Positions 20,490 to 32,008 of a DNA stretch of 64,000 nt are shown one piece after another. A program made the position numbers and the translations under genes. The stretch's first letter is position 1. Every line of letters starts with the position of its first letter. The notes under the pieces were generated by a model. That model was given only the letters and a program-made list of their open reading frames with translations. It made no database searches and had not been told where the DNA came from. Origin of the DNA: Pyropia yezoensis (Eukaryota > Rhodophyta > Bangiophyceae > Bangiales > Bangiaceae); assembly GCA_009829735.1 (NCBI GenBank), contig CM020619.1:16373816-16437815 (forward strand), in the 5' to 3' direction.

Positions 20490-20838
20490 TGTGGCAGTAT
20501 TGACCCCAGGTAAGGGGGCAACACGTGCCATGCAAGGGGCGGCAGGCCACTAGCCTGACCCGTTTCTCCCCATGCATTTGGGTCCATATTCCCTAAGTAA
20601 GGGATAGTTATCTTAGTAGTAAATCCAACTTGGATTTGAGGTTTTTCTGCATTTTTATCGTCTTGAATTTTCATGTGGCCCGGTGGGCAGGTGCTGGGGT
20701 AAGAGACTCGGCGTGGCGAGATTCTCAAGGGACCCTGGGGTGATATGGGGAGGGACAGCGGGGCTCGGCCTCGCTTCCCCGTCCCGACCAAGAAACTGTT
20801 GGTTCACACACCATCTGCTTGTTTTGTCGTGGGGGGTT
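20490..20838 (+). mobile_element. Solo LTR of family 2, left piece
   Basis: This begins TGTGGCAGTATTGACCCC and is the inverted counterpart of the LTRs of element 2. It is cut by element 1 and resumes at 40852. The flanking 5 bp (CGGCC before, CCGCC after the other piece) resemble a target duplication with one change. It is a fossil more diverged than the LTRs of element 2, and older than element 1, which lies inside it. Confidence 0.85.
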
Positions 20839-21200
20839 TGTAGCACAATAGGTATCCGCTGCACGTCCACTCTCAGGGAACAGTCACCAAGGGGGATCGG
20901 CATCAACGTCACCGGGAGGCCAAGGCTGCTGTCCTTGGAGCGCAAGCCACGGGATCAATATGCGAGCCCAAATGGGAGGGGTTTGTTGTTCTACCATGGC
21001 CGGCGGTGGATTCGCCGCTGGCCCCCTCGTTATAAACCCTCGGAGACACTACTAACTACCCTCCACCCCAAGATGCAAGTCCCTCTGGTCATACGTAACT
21101 TGTAGATACCGTGACCAATACGGACTCCCAAATTGAAAGTTAAGGGTTAGAAGTAGTCCCCCTATATTAGGGTCACAATACGGTCATCCATGTTGCTACA
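20839..21200 (-). repeat. Element 1, 3' LTR (left)
   Basis: Starts TGTAGCACAATAGG and ends TTGCTACA. Directly inside it lies a purine-rich run on the minus strand (AAGGGGGGAAATA), the expected polypurine tract that primes plus-strand synthesis. Confidence 0.92.
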
Positions 21201-21967
21201 TATTTCCCCCCTTAGATTCGGCCCGTCCTCGGGTCGAGTTGCATTCGGGTTTCCGAATGTAAGTGGGTCGCGCGACCGTTCACCAGTCGGTTGCGGCTTT
21301 GCGCCCTGTCGCGACAGACACCCCTTTTCGGGGTTGTCTGAGGAGGGTGCCCCCCTTTGTGTGGTACACACACGATCCGTTTTCCAGACCGTTGAATTCC
21401 CGATGCGGGTTTTTGTTCACGACCCCCCTTTCCGAGGGGTGGTGCAAGCGGATCCGCCACCAGGCGTCTGGTGGTAGGGGGACCCCTCTCGTGTGGACGA
21501 TTGAGTGGGGGGCGGGGGCTGCCCGCATTGTGTGGGGGCGGTTGTGGGGTGACCCCCCTTGAGTACCCCGTGTGGGGGGGGGGCGTGGCCCCGACCCGGG
21601 TGCCTGGGTGGAGCGACCTCGTAGCACGGCTCGCGCGGGTAGCCCCGCGCTGCCGTATCGCTCGTGCTGAGCTGTGTGGTTATAAGCGCGGGTGCCTGCG
21701 CTTCCCTGGCTCGTCAGCGAGCGTTCCTTGTACCGGGTCGAGCCGGCTGCGGCTTTTTGGCACGGGGCGCCCCTGCTACCCCGGATGCGCCATGTCGGAC
21801 CCCCAGGTGCCCGGGGTGAGGACGACCTCCTGCTTGAGGAGGAGGAGGAGGTGATGCAGGACGACGTTCCCGTCTCCGCCACCGCTGCCGAGTGCTTCCT
21901 GGCGAGCTCGTCGGACGACGACGATCGGGTGACCGTTTGTGTGGCTGCTTAAGGCGCGCCGGGCGGG

Positions 21968-24148
21968 TTGTCGTCCGTGTGCAGCGGCACGACGGCTCCA
22001 TCGGGGGGCGGGCAACCGCGTGTGGCGGCTTCTACCCCTACTCCCCCGGCGGCCCGGATGGCTCCTGTCGCCGGTGCCGGCGCGGCTCTACTCCAAGACG
22101 GTGCAGCTGGTGCTGCTGACGGTCGTAGTGGCACCCCTGCCGAGACGGCGGGTCAAGACGGCGCGGATTCCCGCCCGGTTGGTGGTCCGTCCACGGGGGT
22201 GGTCGACGGGTCTACCCCCTCCGCCCTCGTCGTACCTTCGTCAGGCCCGGATGGTGACGGCGGTCTTCCCGCGGTGCCGCGGGCGGCCGGTGGTCAAGAC
22301 GTGTCGGCCCCGATGGCGGTGGACACCGGGAGCTACTCCGGGCGGACGCCCGCCCTTCTTCTTCCTCCTCGCCCCCGTGCGCCTGCGTCGCCGGCTCATC
22401 TGCCGGTGGGGCTTCCCCCGGCGCTGCATATTCTTGCCCGGGTTGCCCCGCTGGGTGGCGGCGTCGCCTTGGTGGCGGGTCACTCCTCCATGTCGGTGAC
22501 CGACTTGGTGGCTCGGGTCCGAGGCCTCACCGTGCAAGAGTCCATGGACTTCGCTTGGCGGATGCGAGTGGACTTCCATCCACTGAGCCACCGTGGAGGG
22601 TCCTCCCGGCGCGTCAAGTTGGACCCGAGCTGGGAGCGGAAGTTGGCGCGGCTGGTCAACCAGCCGAATGCGGTCCGGGTGGGGCACCATTGGATCTTGA
22701 GTCAGCCGGACGACTGGCATGCGCAGCTCTGGCGCGCTCGGGTGGGGCGGGGTGAAGTCTTTCTCGACCCTGCCTTCGGTATATGCGACTTGGTTGCCCT
22801 CGCGTCTCCGCGGGAGGTTGACTACCCGGCTAGTGCTCGGTGGGTTGCGTCTGCGGTGGCTCCTGTGGCGTTCGGGCAGACGGTGGGCGATACCGGCCGG
22901 TATCCCGGGTTTGAGTACTTCCCGGGGGTATCCCCGTATCTGACTTTGATGGCTCCGTACCCGCCCATGGCGGGGTTGAAGTCGGCGTCGAGCTGGCGAC
23001 GCAACCATGGTGTCACGGCGGATGCGTTCCGCGCCGATATAACGTGTGCGTTGCAGACCGGTAACGGTCGCGCGCCGGTGTACACTCCCGTGCGCCCGCC
23101 TCTGTGGCAGGAGGGGTGGGAGCCCGCTCCGGCTTTCCGATTTGACACCGGTTCCTGTCTCCGATACTTCGGTAGTGTGTTGACCTCCCGGCCTGTCCAT
23201 CCGCTGCAGGGGACCTTCACTCTCGGGGTTACCCTCGGGCAGGCTTCCTCCTTCCTGCTGTCCGTCCGTTGGAAGGGGCGGCTGTTTAATCTTCCGACGG
23301 GTGTCCGTCGGCATATCGGGCAGCTGGGCGTACACATGATTGCTGCCAAGACCAAGTTGGCCCGGGAGTTCGAGGCGCTTCTGGCTGTTCACGATGCCGT
23401 GAACTGGGCTGGGGTGTTGACCCTTCCCCCGTACCGGGATCCGCAGGCTGGGGCTGCCCCCTTGCCGCGTCACTCGTTGCGCATCCGGCGTACACAGCCG
23501 GGTGAGCCCAGTTACCGTGGGTGGGCGTCCACCGAGGCAGTTCCTGACCTGGGTATTCCCATAGTTATCCATGACCCTCTTCAGGCCCTCGCCCCGTGGT
23601 TCGGTAACCCCATACCGGTAGGGGTTGGCCATCATCCCCGAGAGTGGGACTTTACGGGTGGGGAGCGGGAGGTGTCCCGTCGTCAGGCGGAGTCCCGCCG
23701 GGTTTACAGTGGAGCCCCTTCAGTGGGGTCCTACCGGGCCTCGTCTCAGGCGCCACCGGCTCCGGTGGTAGCCGGGTCGGCTCTTGTGGCCCCTTTGGCT
23801 GCGCCAGTGTCCCCTTCCGCCCCTGTCATGCGTGACGGGGGTCCCCGTCTATGGTATGAGGGCGTTGACGCCCTCGTTGCTCGCGAGCTGCGGGAGGGTC
23901 TCTCTATTAGTTGGGGGGATATCCCCCCAGGTGCTGCGCTGGTTGGTTCCGCGCGTTGCTTCGGTGGTGTGCTGCACCGCCTCCAGACAGCTCTGGATGA
24001 AGTGGAGGCTGGCCGCAGCACCCTCTTTGAGCTATGCACCGAGGTAACTCGGGCGAATGACCGTCGCGAGATTGCCGACCGGTGGAGCATGGAGGTGTAC
24101 GCGTTTACGCGTGAGTGGCCTCCTTCGGGCAGCGGGTCTACCCACTGA
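21968..24148 (+). CDS. Element 1 antisense ORF, unknown protein (about 700 residues)
   Basis: A long frame on the strand opposite to gag-pol starts about 0.8 kb from the 3' LTR and ends tail to tail with pol. The first 170 or so residues are Gly/Ala/Pro-rich. The middle looks globular: FAWRMRVDFHPLSHRGG, DPSWERKLARLVNQPNAV, GRYPGFEYFPGVSPYLTL, SFLLSVRWKGRLFNLPTGV, and IADRWSMEVYAFTREW near the end. An acidic, protein-like stretch (QDDVPVSATAAECF) in the same orientation lies just upstream, so the ancestral frame was probably somewhat longer. No known domain recognised. Equivalent frames occur in elements 2 and 3. Fossil; I make no claim that it is expressed. Confidence 0.7.
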   Translation: MSSVCSGTTAPSGGGQPRVAASTPTPPAARMAPVAGAGAALLQDGAAGAADGRSGTPAETAGQDGADSRPVGGPSTGVVDGSTPSALVVPSSGPDGDGGLPAVPRAAGGQDVSAPMAVDTGSYSGRTPALLLPPRPRAPASPAHLPVGLPPALHILARVAPLGGGVALVAGHSSMSVTDLVARVRGLTVQESMDFAWRMRVDFHPLSHRGGSSRRVKLDPSWERKLARLVNQPNAVRVGHHWILSQPDDWHAQLWRARVGRGEVFLDPAFGICDLVALASPREVDYPASARWVASAVAPVAFGQTVGDTGRYPGFEYFPGVSPYLTLMAPYPPMAGLKSASSWRRNHGVTADAFRADITCALQTGNGRAPVYTPVRPPLWQEGWEPAPAFRFDTGSCLRYFGSVLTSRPVHPLQGTFTLGVTLGQASSFLLSVRWKGRLFNLPTGVRRHIGQLGVHMIAAKTKLAREFEALLAVHDAVNWAGVLTLPPYRDPQAGAAPLPRHSLRIRRTQPGEPSYRGWASTEAVPDLGIPIVIHDPLQALAPWFGNPIPVGVGHHPREWDFTGGEREVSRRQAESRRVYSGAPSVGSYRASSQAPPAPVVAGSALVAPLAAPVSPSAPVMRDGGPRLWYEGVDALVARELREGLSISWGDIPPGAALVGSARCFGGVLHRLQTALDEVEAGRSTLFELCTEVTRANDRREIADRWSMEVYAFTREWPPSGSGSTH

Positions 24149-24596
24149 GGAGTGCTGTTTTTGTGAGGGAGAGGGACCCGGTGACCCTTATGGTGGCCGG
24201 GTAGTAGTGAGTATAAACTCATCCCCCGCTGGGGCGTTTGCATGATACCGATGGCTGCCTGTGGAGAGTACCCCGTCCGCCATATCAGCGGCTTGCCTTG
24301 GGTTTTCTCGCGCCCCCAGCCCATCCTGGTTGGTTAATACTCATGAAGGTCGACCTTCCTCGGTCCGTCACTTGCCCCATGGATGAAGGTTTACCTTGGT
24401 GTAATCCTCAGGTTGCCTTGAAATTATTGGCGTTTGTCATCTCTTTCAAGTAAACTTGTTAAACTGAGTAGCCTACTTAGTTTACCTAAGTCCGCTCCAA
24501 CTTAGTGAACCTAAGTCTTGCCGAATCCTTGTGACACCTTACTAAGTAGGTATAAGCCTCACCCCCCAGCAGCCGAAGTCGGTGTCGGTTGGGTTG
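24149..24596. other. Element 1, tail-to-tail spacer between antisense ORF and pol
   Basis: This AT-richer sequence has several short inverted motifs of ACTTAG/CTAAGT type at 24470-24560. It would hold the 3' ends of both converging transcripts. Confidence 0.5.
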
Positions 24597-27500
24597 TTAC
24601 AGTAGGCGTCGTCGCCTCATGTAAGGCATGAGAAGTTCGCGGGGTATATTCGCCGCCTGTTCCCAGGTGGGTGAGTCGTATCCGACCCACATCACCTTGA
24701 CGTACCAGGGTCCTGGTAGGTCCGGGTCGGTGTGTCCGACCACGCTCTCTACTTGGTATGGAATCCCATACGGCCCCACCGGGTCATCTGACCGGTGGGT
24801 TGTAAGAGCTTCATGTAGCAACCCAGCCGGTACCGGCTGAGGCTGTTCCGGCTTCGGAGCAGGTGTCACATCATCGAGGTTGATGCGTTGTATCTCCGTG
24901 TCGGAGTGCAGGATTACAGAGTGATCATCTCTGTGTAGGATCTGGTACGGTCCCTTGACCGTTTGCATAAGCTTGTTCCCTCGGAAGTTCTTCTTGTATC
25001 GAAGTTGTGTACGGTCAGGGGCACCTTTGAGCTTAGGTATCATCCACGATAGCTTGGCCAACCAAGCTAAGTGGATCCGTTCGGCCGGTCAGCCCTTCGG
25101 TATGTCATACCGAGTGCATCTGCCCGGTGGCAGCATCAGATTACCGACGCCCATTGGCATGACCCACTCTAGTGGAGCAATGTTGGTACTCCGGTGAGGC
25201 CTGGCATTTTATGCCAGGGATAATACGGACAGAAGCCCGTCCCACGTGTTCGTGTTTTCCGCCACATAGCATTGGAGCATCATGACTATGGTGCGGTTGA
25301 ACCGCTCCACCTGCCCGTTGGATTGCGGGTGGTAGTCGGATGCCCGACATGGTTAGATACCAAACGCGCCCATGACCTTAGTGCAGAATGCTGACGTAAG
25401 GTTTGCTCCGTTGTCGGAGAGGATTTGCTTCATTACTCCGTAAGCACTGATCCAGTGGTCAACCACTGCGTTCATGATCGTGTAGGCCGTGTCGTCCGGG
25501 ATCGCTACTGCCCGTGACAGCTTAGCAAAGCGGTCCGTCATGACCAGGATGTACCTGTTCCCTTCTTCCGTTACCGGAAGCGGCCCGAGTATGTCGATAG
25601 CGACTTGCTCGTTGGGCCCATCCGGGGGGATTGGGTTCATAGCGGATGCCCGCCTATGAAGACTCGTACGATTTCGTGCACACGGGTGGCATCCCCGAAC
25701 GTGGTCGACTACGTCGACGGCCATTGCTGGCCAGTAGAAGAACCTCCGCATTGCTGCGAACATGCGCGAGCCCCCCGAGTGTCCGGCTGTGGGGCTCTCG
25801 TGTTCTCGCTCCATGACGGCTTGTCGTAAGGACACGGGAACCACGACCTGATGCCGTCCATCGGCGGGTGCCCGCCGGTATATGAGTCCGTCCTCATTCT
25901 CGGAGAAGATGCCGGCCGTGCCGGCCAGGAGGTTAGCGTGATGGCGTTTACAGTCATCGTCATTCGCCTATGCCTTGCTGAAGTCCGCGAGGGTTAATGG
26001 GCACGCAAGGTGTGCCATGGTATGGTCAACCATACCCTGGGTGGCGTTACCTACCATGCAAACCGGTACAACTGGGATGTCCTCGTCCACCTGTCGGGTA
26101 TCTCCGCTCGGTGTATCTAGTCGCGACAGCGCGTCTTCCAGATGATGGGTAGCGCCGGCCTTATATATCGTCCGGTAGTCATGCTCGGCCATCTTCAGCC
26201 TCCACCACCACCACCCACCGGGCTTGCCGTCCATGGCTGTCGGAATCCTTTTCACCAAGGTTGAGAAGCCACCGTAAAGGTTCGTGGTCGCACCTCACGA
26301 TGAACCTGGATCCTTCCAGGTATGGCCGGAGCAGTTGCACTGCCCATATGACTCCGAGGCACTCGCGCTCGGTGGCACTACAGTTACGCTCCGCCGGGTT
26401 GAGTGTCCGGCTGAAGTATCCCACCGGATGTAGGTCCGGGATAGCATTATCGGTACCGATTGTCTCTCCCTGTAACAGGGTGCATCCCACTTGGGTATCG
26501 CAGGCATCGACGTCGATGACGAAGGTCCCGCGTCTATGCGGCAACGCAAGCACGGGTGGGGCTAGCAGAGCTTGCTTGAGCAGCTCGAATGCCTCTCCCT
26601 CGCTGGGCGAGGGAGGTTGAAGTACCTTTAACAAGGCGCTGCTCGTCAGAACCGTTAACGGTTTGGCTATACGAGCGAAGTCCTTGACGAACGTCGGTAT
26701 ACGTTCCACATCCCCAGCAATCTTTTCGGCTGTGTTTGGGTGGTTGGGTATCGCGCATCCCGGAGTGCCCGGGTATTAGCTTCGAGCACTCCCAGTTTAC
26801 CTGGTGTGATCTGGTGACCCAGATACTCGACGGTCTGCTGAAAGAAGGCGCACTTCTTGAGGTGCAGCGTTACCCCAGCGTTCCGCAAGAGGGTGAGTAC
26901 CTCGTCGACATGTTGCAGATGGTCATCCATGTTACGCGAGAAGACGATGACATCGTCCAGGTACACCAGGCAGTTACGCCACTGCACTCCCGACAGTAAA
27001 ATGTCGATGGCCCGCTGGATAGTGACGGAGGCGTTAGGCAATCCGAAGGGCATCCTTAGGAACTCGTACACTCCACTGTGACATACGAACGCCGTCTTGG
27101 GGATATCCTCCACTGCCGCTGGGATCTGCCAGTACCCCGCATTGCAGTCGATAGTGGTAAACACTGTGGGTTCCCCGAGGGAGTCGATACACTCGTCCAT
27201 CCTTGGCAAAGGGTATGAGTCTTTCTTGGTAACCAAGTTGAGCCGTCGATAATCGATGCAGAACCGAGCGGTTTGATCCTTCTTCGGTACGATTACTACT
27301 GGGGCGCCCCACTCCAACATCGAAGGTCGGATCACCTTCGCTTCGCTCATGCTCTTCACTTCTCCATCAACGATCTCTCGTTGCATAGGTCCCGCGCGAT
27401 GCGGTTGAGACCGCGCTGGTAGTGCACCTGGTACCAGGTCTATACGGTGTTGGGTTGCCCCAATGGTACCCAGAGCCCCGCCGGTCCACATGACGTCATG

Positions 27501-28625
27501 CTTTCTTGGCATCCTTCGTACTCCTTCGGCTATCGAAGGGGGAAGATGGTCGAGGTCAGCCTCGGCCAGTGCCTTCAAGGCTTCTTGATCCTTTGGCGGA
27601 GTGTCCGCCGGAGCTGTTGATGGGTTAGGTTTAACGGCGTCGGGGTCCTTCAGCTCGGTGGTCTCGGTTACCGCCAGTACCTCAAGTGGTTCCACTTGAC
27701 CATCCTTGTCAGGGGTAAGGATGTCTCCTTCGTAGAGCTCGGCGATCCCGAGGATAGTTCCTTTCGGAAGGGTGACTGCCTTACGGCGATAGTTCGCCAT
27801 CACGAGCAGTGATGACCCCCCCGCTGGGAGGTCGATGCTACCGTTGGCCATGGTCAATCCATGGCGCATGTATGTTCGTAGGTTGGACTGGACTCTGCAG
27901 ATGCCTGCGAGGTCACAGGTAAGCGGGATGACGGTCTCCGATAACGGCTCGAAGCGAGTCCGCTTGGCCAGCCAGAGTGTCTTCGGATCTACGCTCGCGT
28001 ATACCTCGGCCAGGTTAACGTGGCTCCCTTGTAGCGCCAGATCCCTGACGATAGCTGTCTGTCCTCTCTTTGTCCCGTCGGCCTCTTGAAGCTCGACGGT
28101 CCTCCGGCCCGGCCGGATTGCATCAACGTAAACGTTGATGAAGGTGCACCCCAGTATGCAGGGCACAGATAGAGTCTCACACACCTGGAAGTCGACTTCC
28201 GTGGTGAGTTCCCCGATGGTGACCCGCAGCGACATCGCTGCGGACGTACGAATGACACGTCCATTCGCATCCTTGATCGTGGGTCCCCGAGCGACTCTGA
28301 CTCGCGGGAGCCACTTGTCCAGGAAAGTATCCTTCCGGATAAGGTTCGGCCCAGCCCCTGTATCCAGTACAGGGTAATACGAGCGGGTCGACTGGGGGTC
28401 AACCCCCAGTGTGGCTGATACCTTGAAGTTTTCCAAGGTGAGCAGTACGTGGCCTGCACCGATATCTGGTGTAGCTCGGGCATCCTGGACAGGGCCCTTG
28501 TCTGGTTCAACGTGACGAGGCTTCCCGTCCTCTCCTGCCAACCTTGGAGGTTGGTCATCAATCCCCTGACGCCGTGTCGTCGGGGCCGGAAGGTGTACCC
28601 GGGGATTGATGCGGCGTCGGCTCAA
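24597..28625 (-). mobile_element. Element 1 pol region (protease, RT, RNase H, integrase, chromodomain)
   Basis: In order on the minus strand: aspartic protease (PVLDTGAGPNLIRK, near 28360), reverse transcriptase (FCIDYRRLN and YLDDVIVFS, near 27250 and 26950), RNase H (near 26520-26280), integrase HHCC and core (near 25800-25360), and a chromodomain-like tail (near 24760-24610, VMWVGYDSPTWEQA). Domain order (RNase H before integrase) places it in Ty3/gypsy. It is a fossil, open only in pieces, with about half a dozen breaks. Confidence 0.9.
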
Positions 28626-29148
28626 CCGCGCTCTCCGTGGGGCTTTCCCCGCGGCAGTCCGGGGTCGCTTGCTAGCGTTGCCCCAGAGACCCCGGGTCGT
28701 CCTTCCTCTTACTCGTTTCCCGTGCTCGGCCGGGTACTATCTTCCGGGATATCCGGGGGAGGAGGTGCCTCCTCGACTGCCAGTACTCCTCCTCGAGCTT
28801 GCTGCCTACCCGGTGCCCGTGCTCTGGCGGGATACCCCCCGATGGATGCCTTACGTTGCGCCGCTGCCCGTCGGGACTCCTCCGGGATGAGCGGCCGTGA
28901 GGACACCCAGTGTTGGGGGTTTCCGTACAACATACATCCGCAAGAGCCGGCCGTCCCGGGCGTCCGCGTCGGGTTGGCTCCATAGGTCCGGTTGCCTGCC
29001 TCGGGTGCCCGAGTGCCTGCCCCTTGATACGCCTTGGGTCCCGGTGCCAGAAGAAACATGGATTCCCCCAGCCGGTTGGTTCTACTAGCGATGTGCGGAG
29101 GTGCCTCCGTACGCACCGCCCATATCGGCAGGGGTTGGTGGGGGTTAC
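28626..29148 (-). mobile_element. Element 1, gag-to-protease linker left of element 2
   Basis: Element 1 sequence between its protease and the insertion point of element 2. The 5 bp next to element 2 (GTTAC, 29144-29148) correspond to GCTAC at 38524-38528, a target duplication with one change. Confidence 0.7.
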
Positions 29149-29617
29149 TGTGGCAAAAACCTGTCGCGCACGCGACACCCAAGTTGGGGCGGTGTACAAG
29201 GGCTGCCTCCCATGTCGGGGGAACCGGAAGAAGTGCAAGTCGCACACACTCTATCCCTGTTGTGGGGCAATCCTCCCACTGACAAACAAGAAGATGGTGT
29301 GTGGTCCAACAGTTTCTTGGTCGGGACGGGGAAGCAGGGCCAAGCCCCGCTGTCCCTCCCCTTATCCCCCCAGGGTCCCCTCAGAATCTCGCCACTCAGA
29401 ATCGCCCACCCCAGCACCTGCCCACCGGGCAACATGAAAATTCAAGACGATAAATGCAGAAAACCCTCAAATCCAAGTTGGATTTACTACTAAGCTAACT
29501 ATCCCTTACTTAGGGAATATGGACCCAAATGCATGGGGAGAAACGGGTCAGGCTAGTGGCCTGCTGCCCCTTGCATGGCACGTGTTGCCCCCCTACCTGG
29601 GGGTCAATACTGCCGCA
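29149..29617 (-). repeat. Element 2, 3' LTR (left)
   Basis: Matches 38055-38523. A purine-rich tract on the minus strand (GAGGAGAGGGGAG) lies directly inside it, the expected polypurine tract. Confidence 0.92.
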
Positions 29618-29954
29618 CTCCCCTCTCCTCAGCTCGGACCGACCCGGTGGCCCTGTGAGGGGGTGCGTAAACGCACGTCTCCGCGTTGGGGGCGCGACTT
29701 GCTGTCCCCCCTCGAGTACGTAACGTGGACGTGGAGGCGGTCACGCTGACCGCCCGTCTCCTGAAGCTCGCCCACTCGGCAGCTTGCTCTCCCCGGTTCT
29801 CACTTCACCACCACCAACACATTCCCTTCCCCTTCCCCTTGGCCGCCCCACGCTGGGCAAACCACCCATCTACCCACGATCCGAGCCCCCCTCAACTCCA
29901 GGCGGGTCTCGTGCCGCTGCAACCAGGGCGTTTCTCCCTAACTTGGGGAGAGCC

Positions 29955-31897
29955 ATGGCGACCCCGGGGGTGGAGACCGACTCTCTGGATGATCTTATGG
30001 AGGACACCTCCTACGGTGCAGCGCCCGCCGGGACTTCCGGCGGGGGCTCCGCGGTAAATCCGGGGGATGGGACTCCCGCGTCACCCGGCTTTGGGTTGGC
30101 GGCGGGATCTCCCCCGGAGGCAGGCCGCGTCATCCCGCGTGAGGCCTTGGGGCGGTGGTTTTACCCCGCTTGGCCTCTATATGAGGAGGGGTTGACTGTT
30201 CTTTGCTGTGGCCGACTTGGCACAGCGATGAGTCGGGTTTGGGACCGCCTACTGGAGAAGTATCCCCGTAGGGTCGGGTTACCTGCCGGCTTCAGGACGG
30301 ACCAGTTTGCCTTCCTGGACGATGAGAAAGTCGAAGACGTACAGCGGGCTAAGGCCATGGTGGACCGCGGGGGAACTATCCCGGGTCCCGGCGACTTGCC
30401 GACCTTTACTTGGGACGCGGTGGCAACTCGCCTCCCGTACCTTCACGAGGCCGATCCGCACACTCATCACTTTGATGTGCGGATGGAGAAGGACTTCCGG
30501 CGAGGTCCCTACTTGGTGACCTCGGCTCAACTTCAGTTTCCGCAGCAGTCCGCTGTCAGTAACGAGCAGTACTACCCGAAGAAGCCCGAGTGGTGGCCTC
30601 AAGTTGAGGTCCTCTACGGGCTGCCTGCGTTGCTACCACGGTTTCTCGACCACTTCGGCTCCGTCATGTTGACGGCTAGCCCAGATCATCTGGAGTGGGC
30701 CATGTTGGCCACCCAGTGGCTCCTCGAGGTCATGTCGACCTGGGTGTCTTGTGTTCAGCGGCGGGGGATGCTCTGGCATCTTCCCCGCGGCTTATCTAAG
30801 GTTTGGAACAGCTCACCCCTCAGCTAGCTGCTGAGAGGTGCTCATCAGGGCAACTCACTCTACTTGAGGAGATGCTCCGCCTCCACAAGTTCATCGAGTG
30901 GGAGAGCATCGAGCACAAGTTGCGCCGCCCCACCCGCGGGCCCAAGGACGATGGCGCACTTCGCCAGTTCGTATGGGTCGCTCGTGAACTTCACGACGGC
31001 CGTGTGGTACTACGAGAGGGGTTGGGCATCGGGGACTACCCGTATGCCCCGGGGGTGGATCGCCACACTGCGCCGCCCCCGGACAAGGCCATAGTGATGG
31101 CCGTGCCCTCTCACGATGACCATATGACTCAACTCCCTGCGGGGGCCCCGAGTAGGGGTCGCAGTTACACTCGGGCACCGCCACCTCGGCGTGCCCCTCC
31201 GCTTCCTTCTGTCCCCTACCAGCCGCACGGGGACATCCCGATAAGCGTGGCCGTTGAGTCGTCGACCCCGGTGTCCCCCAACTTGGGGGCCACCCTTCTG
31301 ACGGCTTTTCCCAAGTTGGTGTTACCGGCCACGCCTCTGACCTCAGAGATGATGATCACCACGTTGGTGCGCACCCTTTCCTGGTTGGCCGCGTCAACCG
31401 CTTCCCTTCAGGTTTCCGAGACCCCTCAACTTGAGGAGCGCGTTCGTACTGCGGTGGCGACCGCGAGTTGCAAGTCGGTGGCGGAGTTTATGACGGCCGA
31501 ATTGGCTCGCATCGGGGCTATTGTGCCCCAGCCAGCCCCACTTGGGCGTGGCAAACGTCGGGCGAGCCGGGCATACTCGCCTCCTCGCCGTCGTCGCCGA
31601 CGCTCGCGGCGCTCTCCCTCCGTATCGGAAGACGAGTTGTCTTATTCCGTGTCGGAGTCCTCTACTGCGTCAGAGTCGAAGTCGATCCGGCGTCCGCGTC
31701 GCCAACTTGCGCGCAAGACCAAGCAGAAGGGTAGCCGCAGTAGTCGCCACTTGCGCGACTGTGAGGGGCGCGACGGCTCCGACTTGGAGCCGCCGGCCCC
31801 GCCGACTGGTGGGGAGCGTTATCAACGTGGGTCTCGCCGCTCGCCTCCGCGTGAGGGCGAGGGCCGTGGGGTTGGAGAGTCTAGCATGCATGCCTAG
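29955..31897 (+). CDS. Element 2 antisense ORF, unknown protein
   Basis: This is opposite in strand to gag-pol, starting 0.34 kb from the 3' LTR at ATG 29955 (MATPGVETDSLDDLMEDTSY, acidic) and ending 112 bp from the end of pol. The first part contains PREALGRWFYPAWPLYEEG, TDQFAFLDDEKVEDVQRAK and a segment YLVTSAQLQFPQQSA...PEWWPQVEVLYG that aligns with the antisense protein of element 3. The second part is Ser/Arg-rich (RRRRRRSRRSPSVSEDE), suggesting nucleic-acid binding or nuclear location. No named domain. Fossil, about one break. Confidence 0.7.
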
Positions 31898-32008
31898 TTG
31901 GCAGCTGCATTTGCTGTGAGAGTGTGAGGTTTAGGGCTGTAGTTGAAAGCCACTCTGCGTACCACTTCGACTTGAAGCACTCTTTTGGCCCTGTTAGCCG
32001 GCCTTCCC

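Noticed and set aside
20839-24148. Antisense frame of element 1 as a host gene hit by the element
   Set aside because: It lies between the polypurine tract and pol of an element with intact ends, and elements 2 and 3 have the same arrangement.
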